In this document: positions 7,799 to 15,964 of the stretch, piece by piece | Position numbering within the stretch: the stretch's first letter is position 1 | How the letters are laid out: each line of letters starts with the position of its first letter | Program-made: the position numbers and the translations under genes | The notes under the pieces: model-generated | Told to the model about the DNA's origin: nothing | Seen by the model: the letters and a program-made list of their open reading frames with translations, nothing else | The model's database searches: none | NCBI RefSeq assembly: GCF_027625995.1 | Contig: NZ_CP115396.1 | Coordinates: 1,736,001-1,800,000 of the forward strand | Length of the DNA: 64,000 bases | From: Hymenobacter yonginensis | GTDB lineage: Bacteria; Bacteroidota; Bacteroidia; Cytophagales; Hymenobacteraceae | Direction: 5' to 3'

Positions 7799-8317
7799 TT
7801 ACTTCACCGTGAAGGCCACCTGCGTGTTATCCCACATCAGGGTTACCATGCCGGCTTTGTCGGCCGAGATGGTGAATACTTCCACGGGAGCGGCGGTTTT
7901 AGTGGATTTCACCTGCACGCGCAGCGCGTCGTCGGCCTGCTTGTATTCGTAGGCACCCCACTGCTTGGCGGTTTTGTTGAAGATGATGGTCCACTCCTGC
8001 TCGCCGGGGATGGTGAACAGAGCGTAGGTGCCGGCGGCCAGCGCCTTGCCGTTAATTTTCACGGCTTTGGTGGTGGTGAAGGTGGTAGCCTCATTGGCAC
8101 CGGTGCGCCACACTTTGCCATAGGGCTCCAGGCCCCCGAAGGCTTTGCGGCCTTTCAGCGAAGGGCGGCTGTAGTCGATGGTGAAGCCAGGGCCCGTAAC
8201 GGTGGCCGGCGGGCTGGGGCGCTTGCTTTTGTCTTCGGGCATTTTGCCCTGGGCCATTGCCTGGCCGGCCAGCAGCAGGCCGCAGAACACGAACAGCAGG
8301 GTGAGAATCTTTTTCAT
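7799..8317 (-). CDS. DUF2911 domain-containing exported protein
   Basis: A protein of 172 residues with a signal peptide (MKKILTLLFVFCGLLLAGQA, cleaved after QAMAQ; this fixes the start at 8317). The mature region matches the DUF2911 family common in Bacteroidota: ITIDYSRP-like strand (FTIDYSRPSLKGRKAFG), YGKVWRTGANEATTF, then AGTYALFTIPGEQEWTIIFN. Function is unknown for the family. A single-gene unit, convergent with the MORN/TonB gene. Confidence 0.92.
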   Translation of the reverse strand: MKKILTLLFVFCGLLLAGQAMAQGKMPEDKSKRPSPPATVTGPGFTIDYSRPSLKGRKAFGGLEPYGKVWRTGANEATTFTTTKAVKINGKALAAGTYALFTIPGEQEWTIIFNKTAKQWGAYEYKQADDALRVQVKSTKTAAPVEVFTISADKAGMVTLMWDNTQVAFTVK

Positions 8318-8407
8318 GAGAAACGGGAAATGGTGAGTGTGGGAGAAAAGTAGCAAATCCGGCCGCAACGTTGCGCGGCACCTCAGAACCGGCCCTGCCC
8401 GAAAAGG

Positions 8408-9721
8408 TTAGCCGGCCGCCGTATTCAGGCGCGAGGTGTCGCGGGTGTCGGGCATGCGCAGGTACACCACCAGCGAAATGGCGGCGCAGGCCGTCACGTA
8501 CCAGTAAAACCAGCTTTCCACGCCCTGGCTTTTGGCCAGCAGCGCCACGTACTCGGCCGTGCCGCCAAAAATAGCCACCGTGAGGGCATACGGCAGCCCC
8601 ACGCCCAGCGCCCGGATTTCGGTCGGGAACAGCTCGGCCTTTACCACGGCATTGATGGACGTGTAGCCGCTCACCACAGCCAGGGCCAACACCAGCAGCC
8701 CAAACGCTGCGCCGGGGCTGGCGGCCGCGCCCAGCGCCGTCATCAGGGGCACGGTGCCGAGCGTGGCACCCACCCCAAAGAACAACAGCACCGGCCGCCG
8801 CCCCACCCTATCCGACAGCGCGCCGAGCAGCGGCTGCAGCAGCATGGCCACGCCCAGCGCCCCAAACGAAACCAGCGTGGCCTGGCCCTTGCTGAAGCCG
8901 GTGGTGTTCACCAAAAACTTCTGGGTGTAGGTGGTGAAGGTGTAGAACACCACGGTGCCGCCCAGCGTGAGGCCCACCACCGTCAGCACCTCGCGCGGGT
9001 AGCGCAGCAGCAGTTGGAGCTTGCCGGGCTGCGGCGCGGCTTCGGCGTTGTCGGCGGGTGTCTGGTGGGTGAAAGCGTCAGTTTCTTCCATGGTGCGCCG
9101 CAGATACAGCGCCACCACGGCCGCGGCGGCCCCAATTCCGAACGGCACGCCCCAGGCCTGCAGCTCGGCGGCACTCAGCACCTGCTGCAAGCCCAGCTGC
9201 ACCAGCAGCGCCAGCAGCTGCCCCGCAATCAGGGTCACGTACTGAAAGCTGGAAAAAAAGCCCCGGTTGCGCTGGTCGGCCATTTCGCTCAGGTAGGTGG
9301 CCGAGGTGCCGTACTCGCCGCCCACGCTCAATCCCTGCAGCAGCCGCGCCAGCACCAGCAGTACCGGCGCCGCCACCCCAATCTGGGCGTAGGTGGGCGT
9401 GAGGGCAATCAGCAGCGAGCCGCCGCACATGAGCAGCACCGAGGCCATCAGGGCGGCTTTGCGCCCGGCGCGGTCGGCGTACAGGCCCAGCAGCCAGCCG
9501 CCCAGCGGCCGCATCAGAAAGCCCACCGCGAAGATGGCGGCCGTGTTGAGCAGCTGCGCCGTCTGGCTGCCCTCCGGGAAAAACGAGGGCGCGAAGTACA
9601 GGGCAAACGCCGAGTACACGTACCAGTCGTACCACTCAACGAGGTTGCCGACGGAGCCGCTGAAGATGGAGCGGATGCGGGAGGCCATGCTGCGGCCGCC
9701 CGGCGCGGGAGAAGTTTGCAT
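8408..9721 (-). CDS. MFS transporter, metabolite:H+ symporter type
   Basis: A polytopic inner-membrane protein of about 437 residues with twelve predicted hydrophobic segments. It resembles the alpha-ketoglutarate/proline/shikimate proton symporters: an N-terminal GNLVEWYDWYVYSAFALYF, the loop signature ADRAGRKAAL after TM2, and RLLQGLSVGGEYG in TM4. These motifs support import of a small organic acid or zwitterion by proton symport, but the substrate cannot be named. The start is ATG 9721 (MQTSPAPGGRSMASRIRSIF) or ATG 9688 (MASRIRS); the longer open frame upstream would run into the cobalamin riboswitch promoter region and is rejected. Confidence 0.88.
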   Translation of the reverse strand: MQTSPAPGGRSMASRIRSIFSGSVGNLVEWYDWYVYSAFALYFAPSFFPEGSQTAQLLNTAAIFAVGFLMRPLGGWLLGLYADRAGRKAALMASVLLMCGGSLLIALTPTYAQIGVAAPVLLVLARLLQGLSVGGEYGTSATYLSEMADQRNRGFFSSFQYVTLIAGQLLALLVQLGLQQVLSAAELQAWGVPFGIGAAAAVVALYLRRTMEETDAFTHQTPADNAEAAPQPGKLQLLLRYPREVLTVVGLTLGGTVVFYTFTTYTQKFLVNTTGFSKGQATLVSFGALGVAMLLQPLLGALSDRVGRRPVLLFFGVGATLGTVPLMTALGAAASPGAAFGLLVLALAVVSGYTSINAVVKAELFPTEIRALGVGLPYALTVAIFGGTAEYVALLAKSQGVESWFYWYVTACAAISLVVYLRMPDTRDTSRLNTAAG

Positions 9722-9879
9722 GCCGCAAAGTAGCACGCGGCCGCGTGTAGCACGGGCTTCAGCCCGTAGCTCTGCGGCCACGGCGGTAGCAGGCGGCCCG
9801 GCTGCCTGGCACGCGCCCACGCTACATTCCGGCCCTTCCCCTACCTTCGCCCCGCTGTTCACTGGTCGATTTCCAGTCA

Positions 9880-10060
9880 GACGGTGGAAGGTTCCGGGGT
9901 AATACCGGGATTAATAGGGAACCGGGTGCGAATCCCGGACAGACGCGCTACTGTAAGTCCCGCGCAGTTTTCTCCACTATCAGGTCCATTGGCCGGCGCC
10001 CAAGCCGGCTGAGAAGGACGGGGAAGACGGGACAAGTCAGGAGACCTGCCTTCCGCTGCA
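9880..10060 (+). promoter_or_regulatory. Cobalamin riboswitch (B12 element)
   Basis: The conserved core is present in order on the plus strand: GGGAACCGGGTGCGAATCCC (9917-9936), the box CTACTGTAAGTCC (9948-9960) and AGTCAGGAGACCTGCC (10035-10050). GGAAGG at 9886-9891 pairs with CCTTCC at 10049-10054 to close the element. A near-match -7 box (TACCTTCG, 9842-9849) lies just upstream. The RNA is expected to bind adenosylcobalamin or a related corrinoid and repress downstream expression. The only downstream plus-strand gene within range is the acyl-CoA thioesterase at 10251, an unusual target. Confidence 0.92.
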
Positions 10061-10250
10061 TTGATGAGGCTGCCTTCGCGAAAAAGGGTCTTATCGGGTG
10101 TTTGTGCGCTGCCATCGGGCGGGCGGCTGCGGCCGGCCGGGCCGGGGCGGCGCGTGGGTGGCCGGTAGCACACCGTAGCGCAGGGCGGGTTTCGCGGAAT
10201 CGGACAGGCAGGCTTCGTTTCCTTCCTTCTTTCCCCTTTTTTCCGCCATC
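10061..10250 (+). other. Leader between riboswitch and thioesterase
   Basis: 190 bases without a gene. It holds GC-rich self-complementary sequence near 10125-10150 that could form the expression platform, but I cannot identify a clean terminator or sequestered start. No receptor, transporter or B12-dependent gene is present. Confidence 0.5.
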
Positions 10251-10646
10251 ATGGACCTTGCCGCCAAAATTGCCGCCGCCGAAACGCGCATCTTCAAAGC
10301 CGTGTTTCCCAACACCACTAATCACTACGACACCCTGTTCGGGGGCACCACGCTGCATTTAATGGACGAGGTGGCCTTCATCACGGCCACCCGCTTTTCG
10401 CGCCTCAAGATGGTCACCGTGTCGTCCGACAAAGTCGATTTCACCCACCCCATTCCGGGCGGCACGCTCGTGGAGCTGATTGGCAACGTTGAGCACGTGG
10501 GCAACACCAGCCTGAAGGTGCGGGTGGAGCTGTTTGTGGAGCAGATGTACTCCGAGGAGCGCGTGAAGGCCGTATCGGGCCTGTTCACGTTCGTGGCCAT
10601 CGACCACGACAAGCGGCCGGTGCGCATTCTGCCGGCCGCCGGGTAA
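10251..10646 (+). CDS. Acyl-CoA thioesterase, single hotdog domain
   Basis: A 131-residue protein of the YciA/acyl-CoA hydrolase type. The hotdog signature is visible: FPNTTNHYDTLFGGTTLHLMDE (active-site region with the conserved aspartate before VAF), then SSDKVDFTHPIPGGTLVEL. It would hydrolyse acyl-CoA to free acid and CoA in the cytoplasm as an oligomer. It is the first gene after the cobalamin riboswitch, which suggests control by vitamin B12, although no B12-dependent acyl-CoA enzyme is adjacent. A second hotdog thioesterase is at 39792. Confidence 0.9.
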   Translation: MDLAAKIAAAETRIFKAVFPNTTNHYDTLFGGTTLHLMDEVAFITATRFSRLKMVTVSSDKVDFTHPIPGGTLVELIGNVEHVGNTSLKVRVELFVEQMYSEERVKAVSGLFTFVAIDHDKRPVRILPAAG

Positions 10647-10812
10647 GGGCTGTATAAGATTATGGCCCGTTGCCCGCTAACTGACTGGCTGGGCACAACC
10701 TGCGCCTTAAATCAGCGTTTCCCTATTTATTAAGGCCGCGTGGCCCTGAACTTTCTGCCCACAGCCAGCCGTTTAGGCTGCTATTATACAACCCCGACTT
10801 CTTCTCTTGGCA

Positions 10813-11133
10813 ATGGATCAGCAGCAGAACGATAATATCACCGCCCGCTTGGAACAATCATTTAGAGACGCCGACCAGGCTCGAGAGGAGCTCACCGAGT
10901 CAATGTCGAACTCCGTAGCGGCCAATTGCGACCTGCTGCACCACGGCCTGGTAAGCGCCAAAGGCCTGGAAACCACCACCGAAATGTACCGCCACATGCT
11001 GGGCCAGCTGCTGCGCCACAGCTCCGGCGAAGTCCGGGCCCAGACGCTGCAGGCCTTCAACCAAGCCATGGAGAAGTTCTGGCCCCGCAAGCCGCTGCAG
11101 AACGAGGCGCCCGAACAGTCGGACAACGCCTGA
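10813..11133 (+). CDS. Small helical protein of unknown function
   Basis: 106 residues, acidic and strongly helical, without signal peptide or membrane segment (MDQQQNDNITARLEQSFRDA, then SVAANCDLLHHGLVSAKGLE and YRHMLGQLLRHSSGEV). I do not recognise a family. Residues 1-40 could form a short coiled coil. Start at ATG 10813; a TTG six bases upstream is possible. The gene stands alone and is followed by a hairpin. Confidence 0.65.
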   Translation: MDQQQNDNITARLEQSFRDADQAREELTESMSNSVAANCDLLHHGLVSAKGLETTTEMYRHMLGQLLRHSSGEVRAQTLQAFNQAMEKFWPRKPLQNEAPEQSDNA

Positions 11134-11157
11134 TTCCGTCCTGCGCTGTCGTTGCGC

Positions 11158-11187
11158 CCGCCCCTCTGGTAGCTGCCGGAGGGGCGG
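11158..11187 (+). terminator. Hairpin after the small helical protein
   Basis: CCGCCCCTCTGG pairs with CCGGAGGGGCGG (one mismatch) around a six-base loop, followed by a weak T-containing tail. Confidence 0.5.
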
Positions 11188-11224
11188 ATATGTTTTGGGG
11201 CGGGCGCGTGCCCGCGCCGCTGCG

Positions 11225-11232
11225 TACCTTTG
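11225..11232 (+). promoter_or_regulatory. Bacteroidota -7 box TACCTTTG before the FAD oxidoreductase
   Basis: Exact TAnnTTTG match 58 bp upstream of the start at 11291. A TTG lies about 27 bp further upstream, somewhat too far for an ideal -33 element. Confidence 0.45.
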
Positions 11233-11290
11233 CGGCCCTGCATAGGCTTTTGCTTAAAGGATAAAAGGATAACCACCTTTCCCCTGTTTC

Positions 11291-12874
11291 ATGTCTGCTC
11301 CCTTCCGTGAGATTGAAGTGCTGCTGCCGCCGGCCGTAGCCTACGACGAGTTTGCCCGCTACGAGGCCCTGCTGCACGCCGCCGGCCTGCAGCCCGGCCA
11401 GGCCGATTTCGTGCATTTGCGCAAGCGCTCCATTGATGCGCGCGGCCGCAGCCCCCAGGTGCGCCTGCGCGCCGATATCTACCAGACGCCGCCGCCCACC
11501 AGCCTGTTCGGGCCCTGGTTTCAGTATCCCGATGTCAGCCAGGCCCGGCGCACGGTGTTGATTGTGGGCGCGGGTCCGGCCGGCTTGTTTGCGGCGCTGC
11601 GCTGCATTGAGCTGGGGCTGAAGCCGATTGTGCTGGAGCGCGGCAAAGACGTGCGCACCCGCCGCCGCGACCTGGCCGCCCTCAACAAGGAGCACGTCGT
11701 CAACCCCGATTCCAACTACTGCTTCGGGGAAGGCGGCGCCGGCACCTACTCCGACGGCAAGCTCTACACCCGCGCCACCAAGCGCGGCGACGTGGGCCGG
11801 ATTCTGCGCTGCTTGGTGCAGCACGGCGCCACCCCCGACATTCTGGTCGACGCCCACCCCCACATCGGCACCAACAAGCTGCCCTCAGTGGTGGCCGCCC
11901 TGCGCGACAGTGTGCTGGCCGCCGGCGGCGAAGTGCGCTTCGATACGCGGGTAGACGACCTAGTGCTGGACAACCACCGCCTGCGCGGCGTGGTGACGGC
12001 CACCGGCGAAGCCCTGGAAGCTGACGCCGTGATTCTGGCCACCGGCCACTCCGCCCGCGACATCTACGAGCTGCTGCACCGCCGCGGCGTGCTCATCGAG
12101 GCCAAGCCTTTTGCCTTGGGCGTGCGCGTGGAGCACCAGCAGGAGCTGATTGACCGGGCCCAGTACCGCCTCAACGACCGGGGCGAGCTGCCGGCGGCCT
12201 CGTATTCGCTGGTGCACCAGACACAGTGGCAGGGCCGGCAGCGGGGCGTGTTTTCGTTCTGCATGTGCCCGGGCGGCTTTATTGTGCCGGCGGCTACCGC
12301 CCCCGGCGAGGTGGTGGTGAACGGCATGAGCCCCAGCCGCCGCGACTCGCGCTTCGCCAACTCCGGCATTGTGGCGGCCGTGGAGCTGGAAGACATGGAC
12401 GTGCGCCAGTACGGCGCCCTGGCCGGCCTGCGCCTGCAGCAGCAGATTGAGCAGCGCGCCTGCCAGGTGGCCGGCAACACCCAGCGCGCCCCCGCCCAGC
12501 GCCTCGGCGACTTCCTGAAAGGCAAGCTGTCGGCGGAGCTGCTCGAAACCAGCTACCAGCCCGGCCTGGTGCCCGTAGCTATGGACGACGTACTGGGCGC
12601 GGGCCTAGCGGAGCGGCTGCGGCAGGGCTTCCAGGATTTCGGGCGCAAGATTCCAGGCTACGCCACCAACGCCGCCCAGATTGTGGGCGTGGAAAGCCGC
12701 ACCTCCTCGCCCGTCCGCATCCCCCGCGACCGGGACACGCTGGAACACCCCGAGGTGCGCGGCCTGTTTCCGTGCGGCGAAGGCGCGGGCTACGCCGGCG
12801 GTATCGTGTCGGCAGCCATGGACGGTGAGCGGTGCGCCGAGGCGGCGCTGGCCTCGTTATCCGTCGGTGTTTAG
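11291..12874 (+). CDS. NAD(P)/FAD-dependent oxidoreductase (COG2509-like)
   Basis: A 527-residue flavoprotein. After an N-terminal extension of about 90 residues comes the FAD Rossmann motif VLIVGAGPAGLFAALRCIEL, then the family signature NYCFGEGGAGTYSDGKLYTR and the second nucleotide region ADAVILATGHSARDIYELL. The C-terminus has EVRGLFPCGEGAGYAGGIVS, the terminal FAD-binding motif of this group. Members of COG2509 are predicted dehydrogenases with unproven substrates. It is monocistronic; a repeat begins directly at its stop codon. Confidence 0.87.
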   Translation: MSAPFREIEVLLPPAVAYDEFARYEALLHAAGLQPGQADFVHLRKRSIDARGRSPQVRLRADIYQTPPPTSLFGPWFQYPDVSQARRTVLIVGAGPAGLFAALRCIELGLKPIVLERGKDVRTRRRDLAALNKEHVVNPDSNYCFGEGGAGTYSDGKLYTRATKRGDVGRILRCLVQHGATPDILVDAHPHIGTNKLPSVVAALRDSVLAAGGEVRFDTRVDDLVLDNHRLRGVVTATGEALEADAVILATGHSARDIYELLHRRGVLIEAKPFALGVRVEHQQELIDRAQYRLNDRGELPAASYSLVHQTQWQGRQRGVFSFCMCPGGFIVPAATAPGEVVVNGMSPSRRDSRFANSGIVAAVELEDMDVRQYGALAGLRLQQQIEQRACQVAGNTQRAPAQRLGDFLKGKLSAELLETSYQPGLVPVAMDDVLGAGLAERLRQGFQDFGRKIPGYATNAAQIVGVESRTSSPVRIPRDRDTLEHPEVRGLFPCGEGAGYAGGIVSAAMDGERCAEAALASLSVGV

Positions 12875-12986
12875 TTGTTGGTTGTCAGTTATCAGTTCCC
12901 TTGCGACCTTTTTCCGTAAATACCCGTTGTCAGGTGCTTAGTGACAACTACCAACTGACAACCGACAACTAACAATTGACAACTAG
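12875..12986. repeat. CAACTGAC phrase element with inverted arms, copy 1
   Basis: The left arm (12875-12897, TTGTTGGTTGTCAGTTATCA...) and the right arm (12942-12986, several tandem forms of CCAACTGACAACCGACAACT) are imperfect inverted copies around a core of about 45 bases. The element starts at the stop codon of the oxidoreductase and ends four bases before the ATG of the CoA-binding protein. Copy 2 is at 31196-31291. Confidence 0.75.
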
Positions 12987-12990
12987 TTTC

Positions 12991-13350
12991 ATGAAAAAGA
13001 CCCTTGTTCTTGGTGCTTCCGACAACCCGGCCCGCTACTCTTACCAGGCTGTGCACCGGCTGCAGCGCCACGGCCACGAAGTGGTGCCGGTCGGCATCCG
13101 CAAAGGCCAGGTGGGCGGCCTCGACATCCAGACTGACCGTCCGCAGGCCGAAGCCGTGGACACCGTGACGCTCTACGTCGGCCCCCAGAACCAGCCCGCC
13201 TGGTACGATTACATCCTGGACCTGCAGCCCAAGCGCATCATCTTCAACCCCGGCACCGAAAACCCCGAGCTGGAGCGCCTGGCGCAGCAGCGCGGCATCC
13301 AGACCGAAGAAGCCTGCACGCTGGTGATGCTGTCGGTGGGGCAGTATTAA
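12991..13350 (+). CDS. CoA-binding domain protein
   Basis: A small soluble protein of 119 residues formed by a single CoA-binding/Rossmann-like domain (MKKTLVLGASDNPARYSYQA at the N-terminus; RIIFNPGTENPELERLAQQR near the end). Such stand-alone domains resemble the N-terminal part of succinyl-CoA synthetase alpha and YccU; their role is unknown. ATG 12991 is chosen since the upstream frame is repeat sequence. Its 5' leader consists of the CAACTGAC element. Confidence 0.88.
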   Translation: MKKTLVLGASDNPARYSYQAVHRLQRHGHEVVPVGIRKGQVGGLDIQTDRPQAEAVDTVTLYVGPQNQPAWYDYILDLQPKRIIFNPGTENPELERLAQQRGIQTEEACTLVMLSVGQY

Positions 13351-13430
13351 GACCGGAACACTAGGTTTTTGCTGTACGCCATGCAGCCGGATAACACTAT
13401 CGTACGTCGGTAATTATATATCTCCGCACC

Positions 13431-14195
13431 ATGCCCATCACCTCTCAGGAAGATTTGACCGGTCTTCAGCGCATCAGCGAAGCTGTCGGCACCACCCTCA
13501 AACAAATGCGGGAGTATGCCCGGCCGGGCATGACAACCAAAGAGCTGGACGAGTATGGCGGAAGCATAATGGCCGCTTTAGGGGCTAAATCGGCCCCGCG
13601 GCTGACATATGGCTTTCCGGGCTGGACATGTATTAGTGTGAACAACGAGGTGGCGCACGGCATCCCGTCGGGATGCAGGATTCTGCAGCCCGGCGACCTG
13701 GTGAACATCGACGTATCGGCGGAGTTGGGCGGCTACTGGGCTGACAACGGCGGCTCCTTCGTGCTGGGGGTCGATATTCACCAGCATCAGCCGCTGGTTG
13801 ATGCTTCCCGGCAAATCCTGCGCACCGCCCTCAGCCGCATCCGGGGCGGCGTCCGCATTGCCGATATCGGTGGGCTGATTGAGAGCGAAGCACGCAAAGC
13901 GGGCTTCCGGGTTATCCGGAATCTGGTGGGGCACGGTGTTGGCCGCAGCCTGCACGAGGAGCCCACAGAAATCCCCTGCTACTACGACCGACACAATCTG
14001 AAGCGTTTCAGGAAGAACTCGGTGGTAGCAGTGGAGACGTTTATTTCCACCCGCGCCACCCTGGCCCATCAGCTTAGCGACGGGTGGACCCTGGCCACCA
14101 AAGACGGCAGCTTCGTGGCCCAGCACGAGCATACTATTGTCGTTACTGATAGCCAGCCTCTTATTCTCACGGCAGCAAATGGCATTTGGGAGTAA
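13431..14195 (+). CDS. map: Type I methionine aminopeptidase
   Basis: A metal-dependent peptidase of 254 residues that removes the initiator methionine from nascent proteins. All five metal ligands can be placed: D94 (VNIDV), D105 (YWADNGG), H168 (VGHGVGR), E202 (AVETFIS) and E233 (AQHEHTI); H76 in EVAHGIP is the substrate-contacting histidine. Compared with housekeeping Map the segments around D105 and E202 are atypical (WADNGGSF, VETFIS), suggesting an accessory paralogue rather than the ribosomal-operon copy. The gene stands alone and has a terminator downstream. Confidence 0.9.
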   Translation: MPITSQEDLTGLQRISEAVGTTLKQMREYARPGMTTKELDEYGGSIMAALGAKSAPRLTYGFPGWTCISVNNEVAHGIPSGCRILQPGDLVNIDVSAELGGYWADNGGSFVLGVDIHQHQPLVDASRQILRTALSRIRGGVRIADIGGLIESEARKAGFRVIRNLVGHGVGRSLHEEPTEIPCYYDRHNLKRFRKNSVVAVETFISTRATLAHQLSDGWTLATKDGSFVAQHEHTIVVTDSQPLILTAANGIWE

Positions 14196-14344
14196 GTGGA
14201 ACAGGGGGCGTAACCGGGCATTTCGGCCTGAAGAAGCCACACGTGGCCCTGCCCTGAACCATACTGAGTTAAGTTAGAACATACGCCGAAGCACTGCCGG
14301 CACCGGCCTCTTCCGCTCAATAACTATTACCTCAAAAACGCAAG

Positions 14345-14381
14345 CCCCGGTCTTGGATTAAGTTCCGAAACCGGGGTTTTT
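14345..14381 (+). terminator. Terminator after map
   Basis: CCCCGGT pairs with ACCGGGG across an 18-base loop, followed directly by TTTTTGG. It is about 150 bp after the map stop and before the sigma factor operon. Confidence 0.6.
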
Positions 14382-14540
14382 GGTTGTAGCAGGATGACCC
14401 ACGCCCAGCCTTTTCTAGCAGGCCAGACCCTGCGGGCCCGATTTCCAAACTTTTTTATCTCCCCGGGCAACGCTCGTGCAACCTTTGCCATCTAGCCTTC
14501 CAAACACCCCGCTATTGCCCTAACCTCTACCCAACCAACC

Positions 14541-15125
14541 GTGACTGAAGCCGACCTCATCGCCGCCTGCCGCCAGGGCAGTGGCCGGGCCCAGAAGCTG
14601 CTCTACGAGCAGTTTGCGGGCTTGATGCTGGGGGTGTGCCTGCGCTACCTGCGCCGCCGCGAAGATGCCGAAGAGGCCATGCTCGGCGGGTTTGCCAAGG
14701 TATTCCAGGCCCTTGACCAGTACCGGCACGAAGGCAGCTTTGAAGGATGGATCCGGCGGATTATGGTGAACGAGGCCCTGGGCCAGCTGCGCCGCAAGGA
14801 GCCTCTGCACCTAGCCATCGACGACCTCACCTACGACGTGCCGGCCACGGCCGCCGAAGCCGAAAGCCACCTCAACGCCGCCGACCTGCTGGGGTTGCTG
14901 GCCGAGCTGCCGGCCGGCTACCGTACCGTCTTCAACCTGTACGCCCTGGAAGGCTACACCCACCCCGAAATCGGCGAGCTGCTTGGTATTTCGGAGGGCA
15001 CCAGCAAGTCGCAGCTCAGTAAGGCGCGGGCCATGCTCCAGCGCCGCCTCGCGGCGGCCAGCCAGCAGGCCAGCCCCGCCTCCACCTCCTCACCGAAAGA
15101 ACTCTATGCAACCGGAAGATATTGA
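14541..15125 (+). CDS. RNA polymerase ECF sigma factor (sigma-70 family)
   Basis: A 194-residue ECF sigma factor starting at GTG 14541. Region 2 is visible at about 12-75 (FAGLMLGVCLRYLRRREDAE, then FEGWIRRIMVNEALGQLRRK). Region 4 is at about 115-170, with the helix-turn-helix YTHPEIGELLGISEGTSKSQ followed by LSKARAMLQRRL. It would direct core RNA polymerase to its own promoter set. The next gene starts 20 bp before its stop, so translation is probably coupled and the downstream membrane protein is the likely anti-sigma factor. Confidence 0.92.
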   Translation: MTEADLIAACRQGSGRAQKLLYEQFAGLMLGVCLRYLRRREDAEEAMLGGFAKVFQALDQYRHEGSFEGWIRRIMVNEALGQLRRKEPLHLAIDDLTYDVPATAAEAESHLNAADLLGLLAELPAGYRTVFNLYALEGYTHPEIGELLGISEGTSKSQLSKARAMLQRRLAAASQQASPASTSSPKELYATGRY

Positions 15126-15948
15126 CAAGCTGTTTCGCGAGCGTCTCGCGGAGCACGCGCCCACCCCGCCGGCCTACCTCTGGAACCAGCTGGAAGAAGA
15201 GCTGCAGCCCGCCAAAAAACGCCCCGTTCTCTGGATGTGGGCCGCCGCCGCCAGCGTGGTATTGCTGCTGGTGAGTGGCGTGCTGTGGCTGCAAAGCAGC
15301 GGACTGCGGCCCGCCGGCACTGGTGCCGTAGCCACCGGCAGCCGCCCCGTACCTCGCCCCTTGCGGACCACGGTTGAGCCCGCTGCTGCCTCGGAAAATA
15401 AAAAAGCAGTAGCCGCTGCCCCTCAGGCAACCACCCCGCCACAGCCCGCATCTAGCCCCTCAGAAGCCACCGCAAGCCTTGCCACCGGCACCCGCCAGCC
15501 ACAGGCCACCCGTACCCGGCAACTGGCTTCTGCCACTCCCCGCTCCCGGGTAGTGGCGCCGGCCGCCCGGCCCGCAAGTCAGTCCGGCCCACAAGCCCTG
15601 GTAGCACAGGTTCCCAGTCCGCAACCGGAGCGGCCTTTGGAACCCACGGTACCGGTTTCGCAGCCGCAGCAACTGCCCGCTACGGCCCAGGCGCTGGCCG
15701 CCACGCCGGCCCCGGCCACTACTGGCCCTATTGAAGTGGAAGTGCGCCGGAGCGCTGCCCCTGCCGTGGCCACGGCAGCCCAGGCAGCTCCGGCCCGGCA
15801 GCGCAGCCTGGGTGGCGTACTGCTCCGCCAGGCCCGCAACGCGGTGCGCGGCGAGCGGCTGAGTTTGGCGGAAGCCGGCCTGCCCGAAACCGTGACGGTA
15901 CAGGCCCACGTGGCCGGCCGCACGCTTACCAAAGTGATTCAACTCTAA
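15106..15948 (+). CDS. Probable anti-sigma factor, single membrane span with long Ala/Pro/Thr-rich periplasmic tail
   Basis: 280 residues. A short cytoplasmic part (MQPEDIDKLFRERLAEHAPT, then PAYLWNQLEEELQP) matches the N-termini of Bacteroidota proteins encoded right after ECF sigma factors. One transmembrane helix lies at about 43-62. The rest is a low-complexity Ala/Pro/Thr/Gln-rich region that ends in a small ordered part (GGVLLRQARNAVRGERLSLA). It overlaps the sigma gene by 20 bp and is followed 16 bp later by an outer-membrane barrel gene. I infer that the cytoplasmic segment holds the sigma factor; no ZAS-type zinc motif is visible. Confidence 0.72.
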   Translation: MQPEDIDKLFRERLAEHAPTPPAYLWNQLEEELQPAKKRPVLWMWAAAASVVLLLVSGVLWLQSSGLRPAGTGAVATGSRPVPRPLRTTVEPAAASENKKAVAAAPQATTPPQPASSPSEATASLATGTRQPQATRTRQLASATPRSRVVAPAARPASQSGPQALVAQVPSPQPERPLEPTVPVSQPQQLPATAQALAATPAPATTGPIEVEVRRSAAPAVATAAQAAPARQRSLGGVLLRQARNAVRGERLSLAEAGLPETVTVQAHVAGRTLTKVIQL

Positions 15949-15964
15949 TTTCCCTCCCTTCGTC

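Noticed and set aside
9877-10358. Minus-strand ORFs across the riboswitch
   Set aside because: The plus-strand sequence has the full cobalamin element core; the ORF proteins are Pro/Arg-rich with no family features.
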